From assembly GCA_050084515.1 (NCBI GenBank), contig CM114272.1, positions 59,892,001-59,956,000 of the forward strand: a DNA stretch of 64,000 nt, read 5' to 3'. Below, piece after piece: positions 48,500 to 59,882 of the stretch. Every line of letters starts with the position of its first letter. The stretch's first letter is position 1. Source of the DNA: Blasia pusilla (taxonomy: Eukaryota > Marchantiophyta > Marchantiopsida > Blasiales). The notes under the pieces were generated by a model. That model had not been told where the DNA came from. It searched no databases and saw nothing but the letters and a program-made list of their open reading frames with translations. Position numbers and translations under genes: made by a program.

Positions 48500-49505
48500 G
48501 TTGCAACCTGTTGGAGTCAGGTGGGGTGCACAATTTGGGAATCAGAGACGTTGGTTTCGAAGCATGCACTTCTTTTTGTTGGAACCTGTCGAGTCCGTTG
48601 GATTGGTACCCCTTTCTTGCCGACCATAGGTTTTTTGAGTCAATTTTGCTAGCATCAAACACAAGATATCGCTTGCATTTGCTAAGGCAACCAATCGTTG
48701 GGGACTTTTGCGGATTTTCCAACTCAGGGTAGATCTTGTGACCCATCGGATTGCAATGGGTTGCCTCGGAACTATGCGTTGTCGCATTGTTACCCGAGGG
48801 ATAGAAAAGCGTGCAACCTGTTGATAACCGACGGGGAACCATGGTACCTCGCCTATTAACCCAAGATAAGCAAAGCGTGCAACCCGTCGGCTTCGGACGG
48901 GTTGCACGCTTCTGCCTCACCTTGTAACGCTAACATGAAGGAAGCGTGCAACCCGTCGATCTCCAACGAGTTGCGCGGGTGCCGCGCCCTCTTCCCGAAG
49001 ACAGCGGAGGCGCGCAACCCATCGGCGCTAACGGGTTGCGCAATGGCCTCACCTTGTTACACTTACATTAAGGAAGCGTGCAACTCGTCTATTTCTGACG
49101 AGTTGCGCGGGCCGCACCTTCTTGCCCAAAGACGGCGGAGGCGTGCAACCCATCGGCCTGAGACGAGTTGCGCAAATTCCTCGCCTTGTAACGCTTACAT
49201 GAAGGAAGCGTGCAACATGTCGGCCTCTAACAAGTTGCACGGGAAGCCTGCCTTGTTATCCCAAGACGAGAGAAGCGTGCAATCCACCAGAATCTGACGG
49301 GTTGCGCGGGTACCTCGCATTCTTGTCCAAAGACGGCATAGGCGGGCAACTTGTTGGTCTCCGACGGGTTACGCGGGTACCTCGTGTTCTTGTCCGAAGA
49401 CGATGGAGGCGCGCAACCAGTCGGTCTCCGACGGGTTGCTACGAGGACGGATGCCTTGAACCTTCGGGAAGCGTGCAACTTGTCGAAGCCGTCGGGTTGG
49501 TTTTT
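48500..49505. repeat. Palindrome array in the divergent spacer, copy III
   Basis: About 14 palindromes every 60-68 bp, the inverted counterpart of 41,260-42,265. It ends about 85 bp before the TATA box. Confidence 0.85.
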
Positions 49506-49589
49506 TTCACGTCGAGACTTCCATAACGGCTGGCACGTCGCCGTCAGAAGGACAATGCAACCCAACGGTGAGTCCAACGGCTCGAAAAG

Positions 49590-49599
49590 TATAAATAGG
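49590..49599 (+). promoter_or_regulatory. TATA box of the truncated ParB/methyltransferase gene, copy III
   Basis: TATAAATAGG in the same context as copies I and II. The downstream gene is lost, so the promoter now points into gypsy element B. Confidence 0.6.
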
Positions 49600-49789
49600 G
49601 GAAGGTTCGCTCATTTCCGGTTTTTCGTCTCGCGATCTCAATTGCTCTTCCGCGCAGCAGCTGACGAGATACCAAGGGGCGCTTTACAAGGCGAATCATC
49701 GCGAGACGATTTGAGCAAACGATCGCGAGATAGACATCGGCTGGGGGCGAGGAGAGTATTATTTTACATCCTTGGAGTAAATGGGATGT

Positions 49790-52700
49790 AATGGCTGGGC
49801 ATGTGGAGTTGGTTGCTCATGCCGGTGGAGGAGTTATTTGCTCAGATGATGGTGTGGCTAAGGGTGTACCATCTTGTGAGGGAGTTGCGTAGCAGCCAAT
49901 GGCATCGTCCTCTCTCTAGTGTGCCAGTGGAGGAGACTTGGGAGCCATTACTTGGGCCCAAGCTTACGGGAGGTGAGAAACGATGCTTTACATAGTTCCT
50001 ACGTGCTTGTAGGAGTTGTTTTGCCTTTAGCATGAAGGAGTTGGGTGCTTTGGTTGGACCCGGTATACGGATTGATTTGGCTAGTGATACGCCAATCTTC
50101 CGTCGTCCCTATCGATATATTGATATGGAGAGGGACCTGATTTCAGAGAAGGACGTTGGACCTTTTGGATGCTGGATTAGTGGAGTTTTCGCATGGAGAG
50201 TATGCATCAGCCACTTTCATGCCTGCTAAAAAGGATGTGCATGGCAACTACACGGATAGGCGGATGTGTGGAGATTACCGTCCTATCAATCGGCAGACCA
50301 AGGCTGATAGGTATGCCATGCCTACACCTGAGGAGATCTTTGATGAGGTGGGACAGGCAAATATTTTCAGTACTTTGGATCTTCGAGCAGGATACCATCA
50401 CTTGCCGATTCGAGAGAGTGACAAGGCCAAGACACCATTTTGGGGTGTCAACTCTCATTGCAAGGATTGTTTGTAGCGGTGGAAATTCTTACCCTTTGGG
50501 TTGAAGAATGCACCTGCCGAGTTTCAGAGAGTGATGGACAGGATCCTAGCAGGGTTGGATTTTGTTCGGTGTTACATTGATGATATCTTGGTGTTTAGTA
50601 ACACGGTGGAGGAGCATCAGATACATTTCGAGATTGTGTTTGAGCGGTTGAAAGCTCATGGTCTATGTTTGCATCCAGGAAAGTGTAAGTTCTTCCATGA
50701 GGATGTTGAGTACTTGGGTCATGTGATCTATCCAGCTGGTTTGGGAGTTCAGCAAGCAAAGGTGGAGGCTATTGCACTTATTCCTCATCCGGTAGATGTG
50801 AGGAGAGTTTGGGCATTCATGGGATTGGCGAAGTACTATCAGAGGTATGTGAAGGTATTTAGTGCTATGGCAAAGCCTTTGAACCAATTGTTGAAATCAG
50901 ATCAAGAGTGGCACGGGGAGATGATCAAGAGAGAGCTTTTGTGGAGCTCAAGGCCCGGTTGATGGTGGCGCCTATCTTGAGGAGACCTATCAGAGGGCGC
51001 CCATTTCAGTTACACACTGATTGGAGTAGGTTGGGACTTGGAGCGGTGTTGACACAACATGATGATGAGCACATGGAGTTTGTGGTGGCCTATGCAAGTC
51101 GTTCGAATAATGCAATGTGAGTCGCGCTCTGATTCATATGAGGGAGAGTGCTTGGCAGTAGTGTGGGCTATAGCACACTTTAGGTGTTACTTGTTTGGCA
51201 CACAGTTTACCCTTGTTACTGATCACCAGCCGCTCAAGTGGTTGATGGAGTCTGACAAGCTTACAGGGAAGCTTGCACAGTGGGCTCTTATCTTACAGGA
51301 GTATGACTTCCAGGTGGCACATAGACCTGGAGTTGCCAACCTTGATGCTGATGGGTTGAGTAGGAACCCATGTACTAGCCAAGAGGATGCAACTGGGGCT
51401 AGATGGCATGGCGAGGTTGATGAGGAGATGGTGCTAGGTTGGCATGCATCCGCCTTTTTATGTTGGTTAGGGGCGAACTCTAGTATGGAGGACCACATGA
51501 CATCTTACTCTAGTCAGAGGGTAGATGGCCAGCTTTCTGATCCTAAGGTTGGAGATGGTGGTACGGATCAGCGTGATATTCATGATGATGCGTTGGTGTT
51601 GGAGTTCCTACGGACCAGTAGGATGCAAGGCATAGTGAGTGCCAAGGAGCGAGACTGTGTTCTTCAACGTGCTAAGAGGTATCGATTGGAGGAACACATA
51701 TTCTCTGTAGGTAGATTAGGAGTAGTGCCGCATTTGGCTCAGAGAGAGCGCATTGTGCGACATGCCCATCAGGAGTTGGGACATTTTGGCGTAAAGCGTA
51801 CGTATAGCTTACTCCTTGGTCAGTATTGGTGGCGTGGCATGCATACTCAGGTGCAGCAGTTGGTGTCACATTGTATGGTTTGTGACCGGGTGAGGGCATC
51901 ATTCAATGCCCCTACACCACAGTTACACCCCTTGCCTATTATGGGGTTGGGTTACCGTTGGAGTGTGGACTTTGCGGGACCGTTACCGTTGACTGTACGA
52001 CATCATCCATATGTTTTGGTGATGGTGGAGCACTTCTCCAAGTGGATTGAGTTGGTGGCATTACCTGACAAGGCAAGTGAGGGAACGGCGTATGCGTTTC
52101 TTGATAGAGTGCCTAGTCATTTTGGTGCACTAGCTGAAGTGTTGACCAACCAGGGTACAGAGTTTCAGGGTGAGTTTCAGGTCTTGTGTGACAAGGCGTT
52201 GATTGATCATCGGACCACATTTCGAGATTATCCAGAGGCGGATGGTTTGGCTGAGTGTGTGATTCAGACGATGAAGAGGGCATTGCGCAAGTATGGCCTA
52301 CAGAAGGGGCATCTTGGAGACTAGGATATTCAGTTGCCATGGTTAGCCATGGGATATAGGTTCAGTCGCCAAGCATCCTTGGCTTCCTTCTCACCTTATT
52401 TTTTGTTATACAGCCGAGATCCAAACTTGCCAACAGCAATTCGCCGGGAGTCTAGTGAGGTGGTGAACCTTGATGACCTAGAGATGTGGATGAGAGTGTG
52501 TTCTCAGCGGGCATAGCTCTTCCGGAGAGTTCTCAATAGCCTTTGAGAACCTTGCCATTGCTCAACACAGGGATACGTTGCGGTATGTAACCATTCGGGA
52601 TGGAGGTTATTGACAATCAATTCGTAGGTTCCATGTGGGGGACTATGTCTATTTGCAGCAGATTGCAACGACAACGTTGGATATGACGCCAGGCCGCACT

Positions 52701-53015
52701 ATTTTACGAGTGCGCAAGGTGTTAGCATCTGGAGTTATCATGTTGGAGGGTCGTGATGGAGTTTTTTGGAATGACCATGTGTGTAATTGTGCGCCATATC
52801 ATCTTCCAAATGTGGATGGTATTGTTGACCCAAGCTTAGCCATGATACGTGCTAGCTTGAGGTGCATATTGTGTGGGTTTGCTGGTAACGCAGCCTGTAT
52901 GTTGGTGTGTGATCGGTGTTCTAGGGGTTGGCACATGATGGGTTTGACTCCACGTATGGATGTTGTTCCTACGCAAGGTGGGTTTGTCCTCGATGTCCTT
53001 AGGAGAGGTAGATGA
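49790..53015 (+). pseudogene. Ty3/gypsy element B: RT, RNase H, integrase and PHD-like finger
   Basis: Order: EETWEPLLGPKLTGGEKRC leader; reverse transcriptase (CGDYRPINRQTKADRY, FSTLDLRAGYHHLPI, LPFGLKNAPAEFQRVM, CYIDDILVFS, intact YxDD); RNase H (EGECLAVVWAIAHFRCYLFG, DHQPLKWLM); integrase zinc site (HQELGHFG, CMVCDRVR); integrase core (WSVDFAG, LTNQGTEF with Asn for the second catalytic Asp, GLAE). At the C-terminus (52,866-52,960) CILCG, LVCDRC and GWHM form a PHD-like finger that lacks its last cysteines. Breaks: frameshift near 50,160, stop 50,477, frameshifts near 50,910 and 51,120, stop 52,324. The 5' end is missing. Confidence 0.85.
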
Positions 53016-53180
53016 CTTGCTCTTTGCTTGATATGGATTACAGATGTGCGACTAACGATGGGGCAACCTAGCACCCGGCCTTCTGATTCGTGCACCCAAG
53101 AAGGTGTATAGCATGTAGTAGATGTACAGGGCTACCTGGGAGTTAGAGGGACCTAACCGCCACTTAGGGGGGCAAGTTTT

Positions 53181-53757
53181 GGTACACTTTTGTTTGTGGA
53201 TGCTCTCGTCTATGTTATGTTTGTATGTGAGTATGGTATGTCAGCGATGTATGTTGTATGACGATGTGGATTCACAGGACAGCTGTCATGACCATACGGA
53301 TTATGTCGTAGAGTATAGTGTGCTAGTAGAGGCCATACCTTATGTAGGGCCACAGTGTCTAGGTAGAGATGCGATTTCATACATAGGGTTGGGGGTTACT
53401 CAGGTGAGGGTGACTTTTCCAGTAGAGCCCGCTCTTAGGTTGGAGGATATAGTGTGGAGTGCACTCAAAGAACAGTTAGTTCTTTGAGTTGAGCGTGTTG
53501 GGTTGGGAGTTAGCCTTGGTAGTGAGTAGAGCTCTTGGCTATGGTGGTTCCCGCAAGCTTCGACCTGGATTCTCCCATCGTGGAGTGGGTTTGGCTTGAT
53601 TGTATGTGATTTTATACGTGTTTTATGACAGTAGGTCTTTCACGGATTTCAGTTGTGGTACACTTATGTTTGTGGATGCTCTTGTCTATGTTATGTATGT
53701 ATGTGAGTATGGTATGTCAGCGATGTATGTTGTGTGATGATGTGGATTCGCACGACA
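53181..53757 (+). repeat. Direct repeat of about 100 bp, offset 476 bp (element B 3' region)
   Basis: 53,181-53,281 and 53,657-53,757 both read GGTACACTT, TTTGTGGATGCTC and GGTATGTCAGCGATGTATG in order, with few differences. They lie just after the element B coding region and may be an LTR-internal duplication. A frame of 121 aa (53,122-53,487) overlaps the first repeat; no family recognised. Confidence 0.75.
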
Positions 53758-53789
53758 TATTCGAGTTATAACCAGGTATCCATTATGGA

Positions 53790-55795
53790 GAAAGATCAGC
53801 CCCTCACGACATTCACCACGGATTGGGGCACCTTCGCGTATGGAGTAATGTCGTTTGGTTCGTCGAAATTTTCCTCGACGACTTTTTTTTTTTCAATATA
53901 AAAGCAGAGTATTTGCAAAAATTAGAATTAACCCTGGCTCGATGTCACGTAGTGCATTTATCCCTCCATCTTGAAAAATTGTATATTGCCATGAGACAAG
54001 GTATCTTGTTGGGACACTAAGTGTCTTCCCAAGGGATTGAGGTCCATAAGACCAAAGTAGATATTATCATAGCGTTGGAACCTCCCACGAATCTCAGAGA
54101 ATTAAGAGGCTTCCTGGGCCACGTTGGATACTATCGACGGATTATTAAGAATTATCCGGTAAAAGCAAGAGCCCTAACCGCGTTGCTTAAGAAGGCCACC
54201 AAATGGGAGTGGACCCCAACCTGCCAAGCAGAATTTGAAGCATTAAAATAAGGATTGCTTGCGGCTCTCATACTTTGGTCCCCTGAGTGGAAACCCTTCC
54301 ACATATATGTGGACACATTGTCATTTGCCATTGGGGTGGTGCTCAGCCAACTTGATGATAATAAACACGATTATCCTGTTTATTACGTAGGACGATAATT
54401 ATCTTCAGCCGAACAGAAATATACCAATACCGAACGGGAGGCGTTGGGAATGGTCTTCTCGTGCAAGAAGTTTTGCCATTATTTATTAGGGTATGAGTTC
54501 GTCTTTCATATGGACCATTTTGCGCTCCGACCGTTAATGGTCAAGGTGGACCTTTCAGGTCGCATTGCGGGTTGGATCTTGTTACTTCAAGAATTTACAT
54601 TTGATGTAATTACCCGTGTCGGGAAGGTCTATACCAACGCAGATTTCCTATCACGGTTGCGGATGATGAACGCGGACCTTACATACACGTTGGACGATAC
54701 CTTCCCCGATGAGGACTTGTTCCAGACTACTGAGGATCGATTGTGCCAATCCCTCTATGAAGATATTTTGCATTTTCTGATTACCTTACAACTTCCAGCT
54801 CCTATAACGGCGGAGGAGCGGGCACTTCTTTTACATAAAATAGGACCGTAAGAGTTGTGTCGGGAGTGTTATTCAAATTAGCTCCTGATAAAGAGTATCG
54901 ACGATGCTCGGAAGCAGAAAAATTCCCCACGTTATTAGGGCCATGCATGCGGTCGATTCCGGAGGACACTATGCTGTCAAGAACACCGTCAAGAAAATCT
55001 TGGCCGTGCATTAGTGGTGGCCAACCATGTACGAGGATGAAGGCCAATTTAATCAGAATTGTGATACATGTCAAAGAGGTGGCCGACCCACGGCTTCCTC
55101 GCGGTGGCCTTTAGTGCCAATCATAACCCTAGCTCCTTTTGAAAAATAGGGTATTGACTTTTTGGGCCCTATTTCCCCCACTACCAGCCAAGCAAGGCAG
55201 AAGTATATCCTTATAGCCACCAACTATTGTACCAAGATGGTCGAGGTGGTGGCCAAGCGTAAAGATGATAGTGAGGCGATGGCCAAATTTTCAAACGAAA
55301 TGATTATCACCTGGTATGGCTGCCCATTGGAATTGTTAAGTGATCGTAGCACTCACTTCCTGAATAAGACTATTGAGTCTCTAACTTCCCACTTCTTAAT
55401 CAAGCATCCGAAGACCACGCCGTACAACCCTAAACCCAATGAGTTAACCAAAAAATCTAACGGACTGATCTGTCGGATACTGAATCGCTTGACGATTATA
55501 TATTCCTATGATTGGGACATGAAAATCTCAGCGGCATTGTGAGCATACCGAACACCAGAGAAGGTTACTACCAAGTTTACCCCATTCTACCCTACTTCTG
55601 GAGTTCAACCCTTGACCCCTATTGAATGGACTCTTTCCACTTATCGCGTGTTGGCGGAAAATAGAACAGAGGACGCCATAGGGGTTCTCCACGGAAGGAA
55701 TGAGACCTTAGTAGCATTGGAGGAAGCATGGGTCTTAGCTCTACCTCAGACCATCCATGACCCTCTGAAACTCAATCGGGGCGTTCTTTAACCTA
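53790..55795 (+). pseudogene. Ty3/gypsy element C: RT end, RNase H, integrase
   Basis: A different gypsy lineage from element B. It starts inside a decayed RT palm (GVMSFGSSKFS for PFGLKNAP) and continues with the connection domain (LRELRGFLGHVGYYRRII). RNase H follows (TNTEREALGMVFSCKKF, HYLLGYEFVFHMDH) and then integrase: GIDFLGPISPT (first Asp, after a stop), LLSDRSTHFLNK (second Asp) and a degenerate glutamate region (YNPKPNELTKKSNG). Many stops (for example near 54,018, 54,251, 54,399, 54,849 and 55,540) show old decay. It is truncated on the right by element D around 55,796. Confidence 0.8.
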
Positions 55796-57015
55796 AATGG
55801 TAAGAACCGCCACTGGTACAAACAATCCTTCCCGTGAGGGTCGATGCCCCAAAATGCCGTCTTCCGCCTGTCCTCCAATCTGATAGGCAGCTGATGGTTT
55901 CCCGCTCGCAAATCCAATTAATTGAAGATCTTTGCATGTCCAATCGCATCAAAGATCTTCTTAGGTGTGGGCATGTCATACCTACTGGACTTTGTCTGTT
56001 GATTGATAGGTCGATAATCTCCACACATCCGCCTATTCGTCTAGTTGCCATAGACATCCTTCTTGGCAGCCATGATAGTGGCAGATGCATACTCTCCATG
56101 CGACATCTCCACTAGTCCTGATCCAACCAAGTCCTGGCTCCTACTCTGAATCAGAGCCCTCTCCATTTCACTATACCTGTAGGATCGTTGGAAGATCGGC
56201 GTATCACTCGACAACTCAATACGGATCCCTGGACACTTCAGCGTATCCAAATCTTGCATGCTAAATGCAAAACAACTCCTATAACTCCTCAGGAACTAAT
56301 GTATCGGGCGCCGGTCTCCTCTTGTCAACTTAGGGCCCATATGTGGCTCCCAAGTCTCCATCGTGACTACAGTAGGACTCTTCGATGCGAGTGTTGGTGG
56401 TTGCTATGGTGCAACCCTGTCTCGGACAGTAGAACTCGGTTGCTCCCCTACAACTAACAGCAAACTTTGATCTCCACGTGCAGTTCTCGGAACCACGCTC
56501 GATGTTGTGGCAATCATCTCTTGGCGTACCTGCAAAACATCCCAAGAAGTCCAAGGGTGTCTCTCCTGATCAGCCCTGGTGTGTCGATCTCCTCGGATCT
56601 TATCCCCAGCCATTGCCTCAACTGTCTCGGTAGGCATAGGGCTCACCAACGTAACAGCTGTGATCTGTCACATCCTCAAATGATGCTCCTTAGGTACTCC
56701 TAAGTTGAAAATCCATGTCAAGCAGTTCAGATCCATCTTTTGACCCAAGACATGACGTCGTGATGCCTCTCATAGTGACGGTATTGCGATCACTCCTATG
56801 GGGAATCCCATTGCTCGCTCTTGCTCATCGGCGTTGGGCTCCACCAACCTTTGTACCTGGTCATCCCAAACCAAGCTAGGTCCGGCCTCCTTGAATGCAC
56901 AGGAAACGGGAAAACTCACAAATGTGGGAAAGGGTGCCCGTGGCATGCCAATCTTGTTGACCAAAGTCAACGACAGTCGATCATCGTGCCTCACGTACTC
57001 CTCTCGTGCTGACAT
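55796..57015 (-). pseudogene. Ty3/gypsy element D: C5-methyltransferase-like segment followed by RT start
   Basis: Minus strand, 5' to 3'. 57,015-56,770 reads DEQERAMGFPIGVIAIPSL, a stop, then EASRRHVLGQKMDLNCLTWI. This matches the C-terminal part of C5 cytosine methyltransferases (an E-x-E-x-A-MGFP block followed by R...LG.AMDLN). It is preceded by SFPVSCAFKEAGPSLVWDD, a plausible end of the target recognition region. A linker follows (TWEPHMGPKLT, shared with element B), then the RT start (CPGIRIELSSDTPIFQRSY, GLVEMSHGEYASATIMAAK, CGDYRPINRQ in a shifted frame) to 55,796. RT catalytic motifs and the rest of pol are absent. Several stops and frameshifts. Same family as element B, opposite strand. 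Confidence 0.6.
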
Positions 57016-57829
57016 TGCTCAAACCTCCTCAATATGCGGTGCGGATCCAGCGGTACGGTGCGGCACTGGCGGCACAAAATGGCTACAAAATGGCACGGCA
57101 CTCGATAATGGGATGCGGCACTCCACAGCAAACCCTCCTCAATCAGCAAAACACACGCTGTGCTCCTTAGAGAAGGAGCGGCTCCGCGATCGAGACAGTG
57201 CGATGCGGCCACGAGCGGCACGGCGCAGCAATCGGCGGCGCATTGCGGCTACGGGCGACATGGCACGGTACTCGATCGTCGTCCAACGGCTACCAATCAC
57301 AACATAAACCCGAGGTCACTTGCCATCACTTGTTGATGACAAAACTGCGATGACGATGGCAGCCACAACAAAATACGTGGTGGCGGTGCAAGTTAGAGAA
57401 TCAATGGTCATCGTGGAAGATCGTCCACTCCGTAATGGTGGCAATGGCAACCAACGGCCGAATGCGGCTCTTAGCAGTAGTCGACGGTCGATGGCGGATG
57501 ACGACGATGGACGGTGGACCGTTGATAGTGGACGGTGGACCATCCATGACCCTCTGAACCAAGATGAAAGGAAATCTATGGGAATGGCAATCGGGCTCTA
57601 GTGAGCTACACGAGTCTGAGAGAACACAAGCTAAACGCTCAAGGTGAGGCCAAACAGGAGTTAGGGTATTGTTTCGAAAATAATGATAAAAGCCAACGGT
57701 CTACTACTATCGGGAAGATTTCTTACAACGTTTGCAATCTGAGCCCTATTGGAAGAGAGTCGGTTCGTATTGAACGTTTCACTAAACGAGGAGAAAGTAA
57801 CAGAGATAGAGAACCCTAAAAGCATGAGA
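57016..57829. other. No supportable gene
   Basis: 57,020-57,300 is GC-rich with GCGGCAC-like short repeats. 57,480-57,545 has GGACGGTGGACC repeated. 57,600-57,830 shows no motif; it may be 5' flank of element D or LTR remnant. Confidence 0.4.
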
Positions 57830-59439
57830 ACACTTCCCTATCATCCTCAAGAAGCCCCATTTGAATAGCGGCCTCCTTAAATGTTGGATATAACACTCCT
57901 TGCACAATTCTCAAGTATTCATACCTAGTTACGCCTCAAACATGATGAAGCAGCAACCGCAATCAATGTTGTTCTCCTTCACCTATTAAAACTTGAATGC
58001 ATTCACTTAATATACCAAACATTGCAATGATCAAAAGGATGCTAGAAAATTTACGCAATTTATAAGTACATTGTGGAAATTATTAACATATGTACCTAGG
58101 CGCTCATACTTATAAATTGCGTAAATGGGACGACCACAACCATTTCTCCTTTTAATTCTATGAATCTATTTTTTCCTGCTCGAACAATAATAGGAAGGAA
58201 ACTTGATGTATAGATATTTTCGAGCCTCCAAATGTAAATGATTAGTTTCAAATCATTGTGTAAGAGTTGTCTCTCTATTCCTTTGAAGTATCTCCTCAAC
58301 ATTATCGTGACCATTGAAGGAAACGGTTTGTAACCCGAGTAGATGAACTACCAACCTTACAATATTTGGATATTCCGCATGTAAGCTAAACTTGAACAAT
58401 CTCCAACATGCGTCGGAGGAAGAAACATATCTATATATACGATACATAAAAATGATGATAAAAAGAAATTAGTAAAGTATCATACGTTCTCGAATGTATA
58501 GACATATTTAAGGAATGAAAAAAAAAAGATTTTTAAGAGAGTCACTACCTCGCATCAAGATAATGTGATATTTCGTCGATTACCTCCCTTGTCGTTTCAG
58601 TAGCTGCATCATTTGAAATCTTAAATGAGATCGCATCGGATCCCTTATATACATATTTCTATAAGTATTTCACAATTGAAATAATATTCGTGATCTCCAA
58701 AATGATATGACAATCAAAGAAAGTACAGAACAAAGGATTGTAAGGAACAACCCAACAATTGTCCAAACTTTGATTGCGCTTCATTACCTTCATTTCATTA
58801 TTCAACTTGTATCATAGGAATCAAGAAAGATTTAATAAATTGGAATTTTGGGATTTTTTTTGCAAATCCAAAACATGCAAAGTTTAGTCATAGATTGCAT
58901 ACCTTTGATAAATTGGATATCCATCCTCACTCTCCGTAGTTATACTTGTAAAAGGCTGAAAAAAATAGCCTTTGGTACACTTCTTGGTTTCCTTATCCAT
59001 CCATGGAGCATTTGGATTGAGTTGTCCACATGGACCATGAACCATGCAATTACTTACCGTAGAATCAAGTATCTGATGAGTGTTTGGATTAGGGATCTAA
59101 GCACATATTATATCATTAGAATCAGATGTTGAGCGCGGCTCATCCTCCTGATTTGAAATAATCAGCATATGCATATATGGTAAACCTCGTTTTTGGAATT
59201 CAACCATATAAATGCAACCTACAACTCTTTTTTTGTTCCTAAAAAACTTGCACATTCAAATCTGATCTATCCGTAGGCTGTTGACCGGGTAATAGTGCTT
59301 ATGTGATCTCCTCCCATTTAGGATTGCATGTCATTGTTAGAAAGTAATCTGGTTTTCCATAGTGCCTCAAAATGGCCATTGCATCTTGATAAAGTTGATG
59401 CATATGGCGTGGACCTCCTCTAAAGGAAGAAGGAAAAAC
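57830..59439 (-). pseudogene. Helitron Rep-helicase remnant
   Basis: Minus-strand fragments, in order, match the N-terminal half of plant Helitron proteins. They are SSFRGGPRHMHQLYQDAMA, YGKPDYFLTMTCNPKWEEI, LLPGQQPTDRSDLNVQVF, EFQKRGLPYMHMLIIS, DSTVSNCMVHGPCGQLNPN, VVPYNPLFCTFFDCHI, YLYKYVYKGSDAI and, near 57,835-57,935, YEYLRIVQGVLYPTFKEA. The Rep HUH site normally has His-x-His after GLP; here it is Tyr-Met-His (59,160-59,187), so it is dead. Many stops and frameshifts. The 5' end is cut by composite element copy IV at about 59,440, and the helicase portion is missing. Confidence 0.8.
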
Positions 59440-59520
59440 GAGGTGCGGTAAGAGGAGAGGAAGAGAGGAAGAGAGGAGAGAGGAGAGAGGAAGAGAGGAG
59501 AGAGGAGAGAGGAAACTACC
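59440..59520. repeat. Left terminal inverted repeat, copy IV
   Basis: GAGGTGCGG followed by GTAAGAGGAGAGGAAGAGAG and further GA-rich repeats to GGAAACTACC, matching 14,986-15,060. This end and copy I agree on where the element starts. Confidence 0.7.
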
Positions 59521-59882
59521 TTCAACCAAAAGAGATGCTTTTTTTTAAGAGAGTTTCCTATTATTGAAGAGAGTTTCCGTTGGGTTGAAGAAAGGAAACT
59601 ATTTATGTGAATTTTTTTGCACTTTTTTGCTCAGTTATTAAGTAGTCCCACAGTTTTTTTTTCTTTTCCATATTTTGGCAACCCATGTGAGTCCGACGAG
59701 TTGCAAATTGCACAAAATTTAGAAAACTGAAAAATCAATGGAATCATAGGTGTGGAACCAATCACTTTTTTCGTCGAAGGTCTGGAAAAAAATTATGTTT
59801 TGCCCTGGGCAAAATAGAGTTGAAGCTCAAAGTGAAGGTTCTAGAAAAATGAAAGTAAAATCTAAAACCTCATTTTTCATCC

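Larger units (their letters stand above)
43641..49757. mobile_element. Composite element copy III (truncated at both ends)
   Basis: It contains the MULE gene on the minus strand (48,345-43,641, 3' end missing), the palindrome spacer (48,500-49,505), the conserved TATA box (49,590-49,599) and about 150 bp of the ParB/methyltransferase 5' UTR. It is cut off around 49,757 by gypsy element B. Spacer and 5' sequences are near-identical to copy II in inverted orientation. A solo LTR interrupts it. Confidence 0.75.

Noticed and set aside
55788-56115. Frames on both strands of gypsy element D (for example the frame starting MESMHLPLSW)
   Set aside because: These are shadows of the decayed RT frame, recognised by comparison with element B.
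57320-57601. 93-aa plus-strand frame with DDDDGRWTVD-like repeats
   Set aside because: It translates the GGACGGTGGACC short repeat; no motif and no support from copies.
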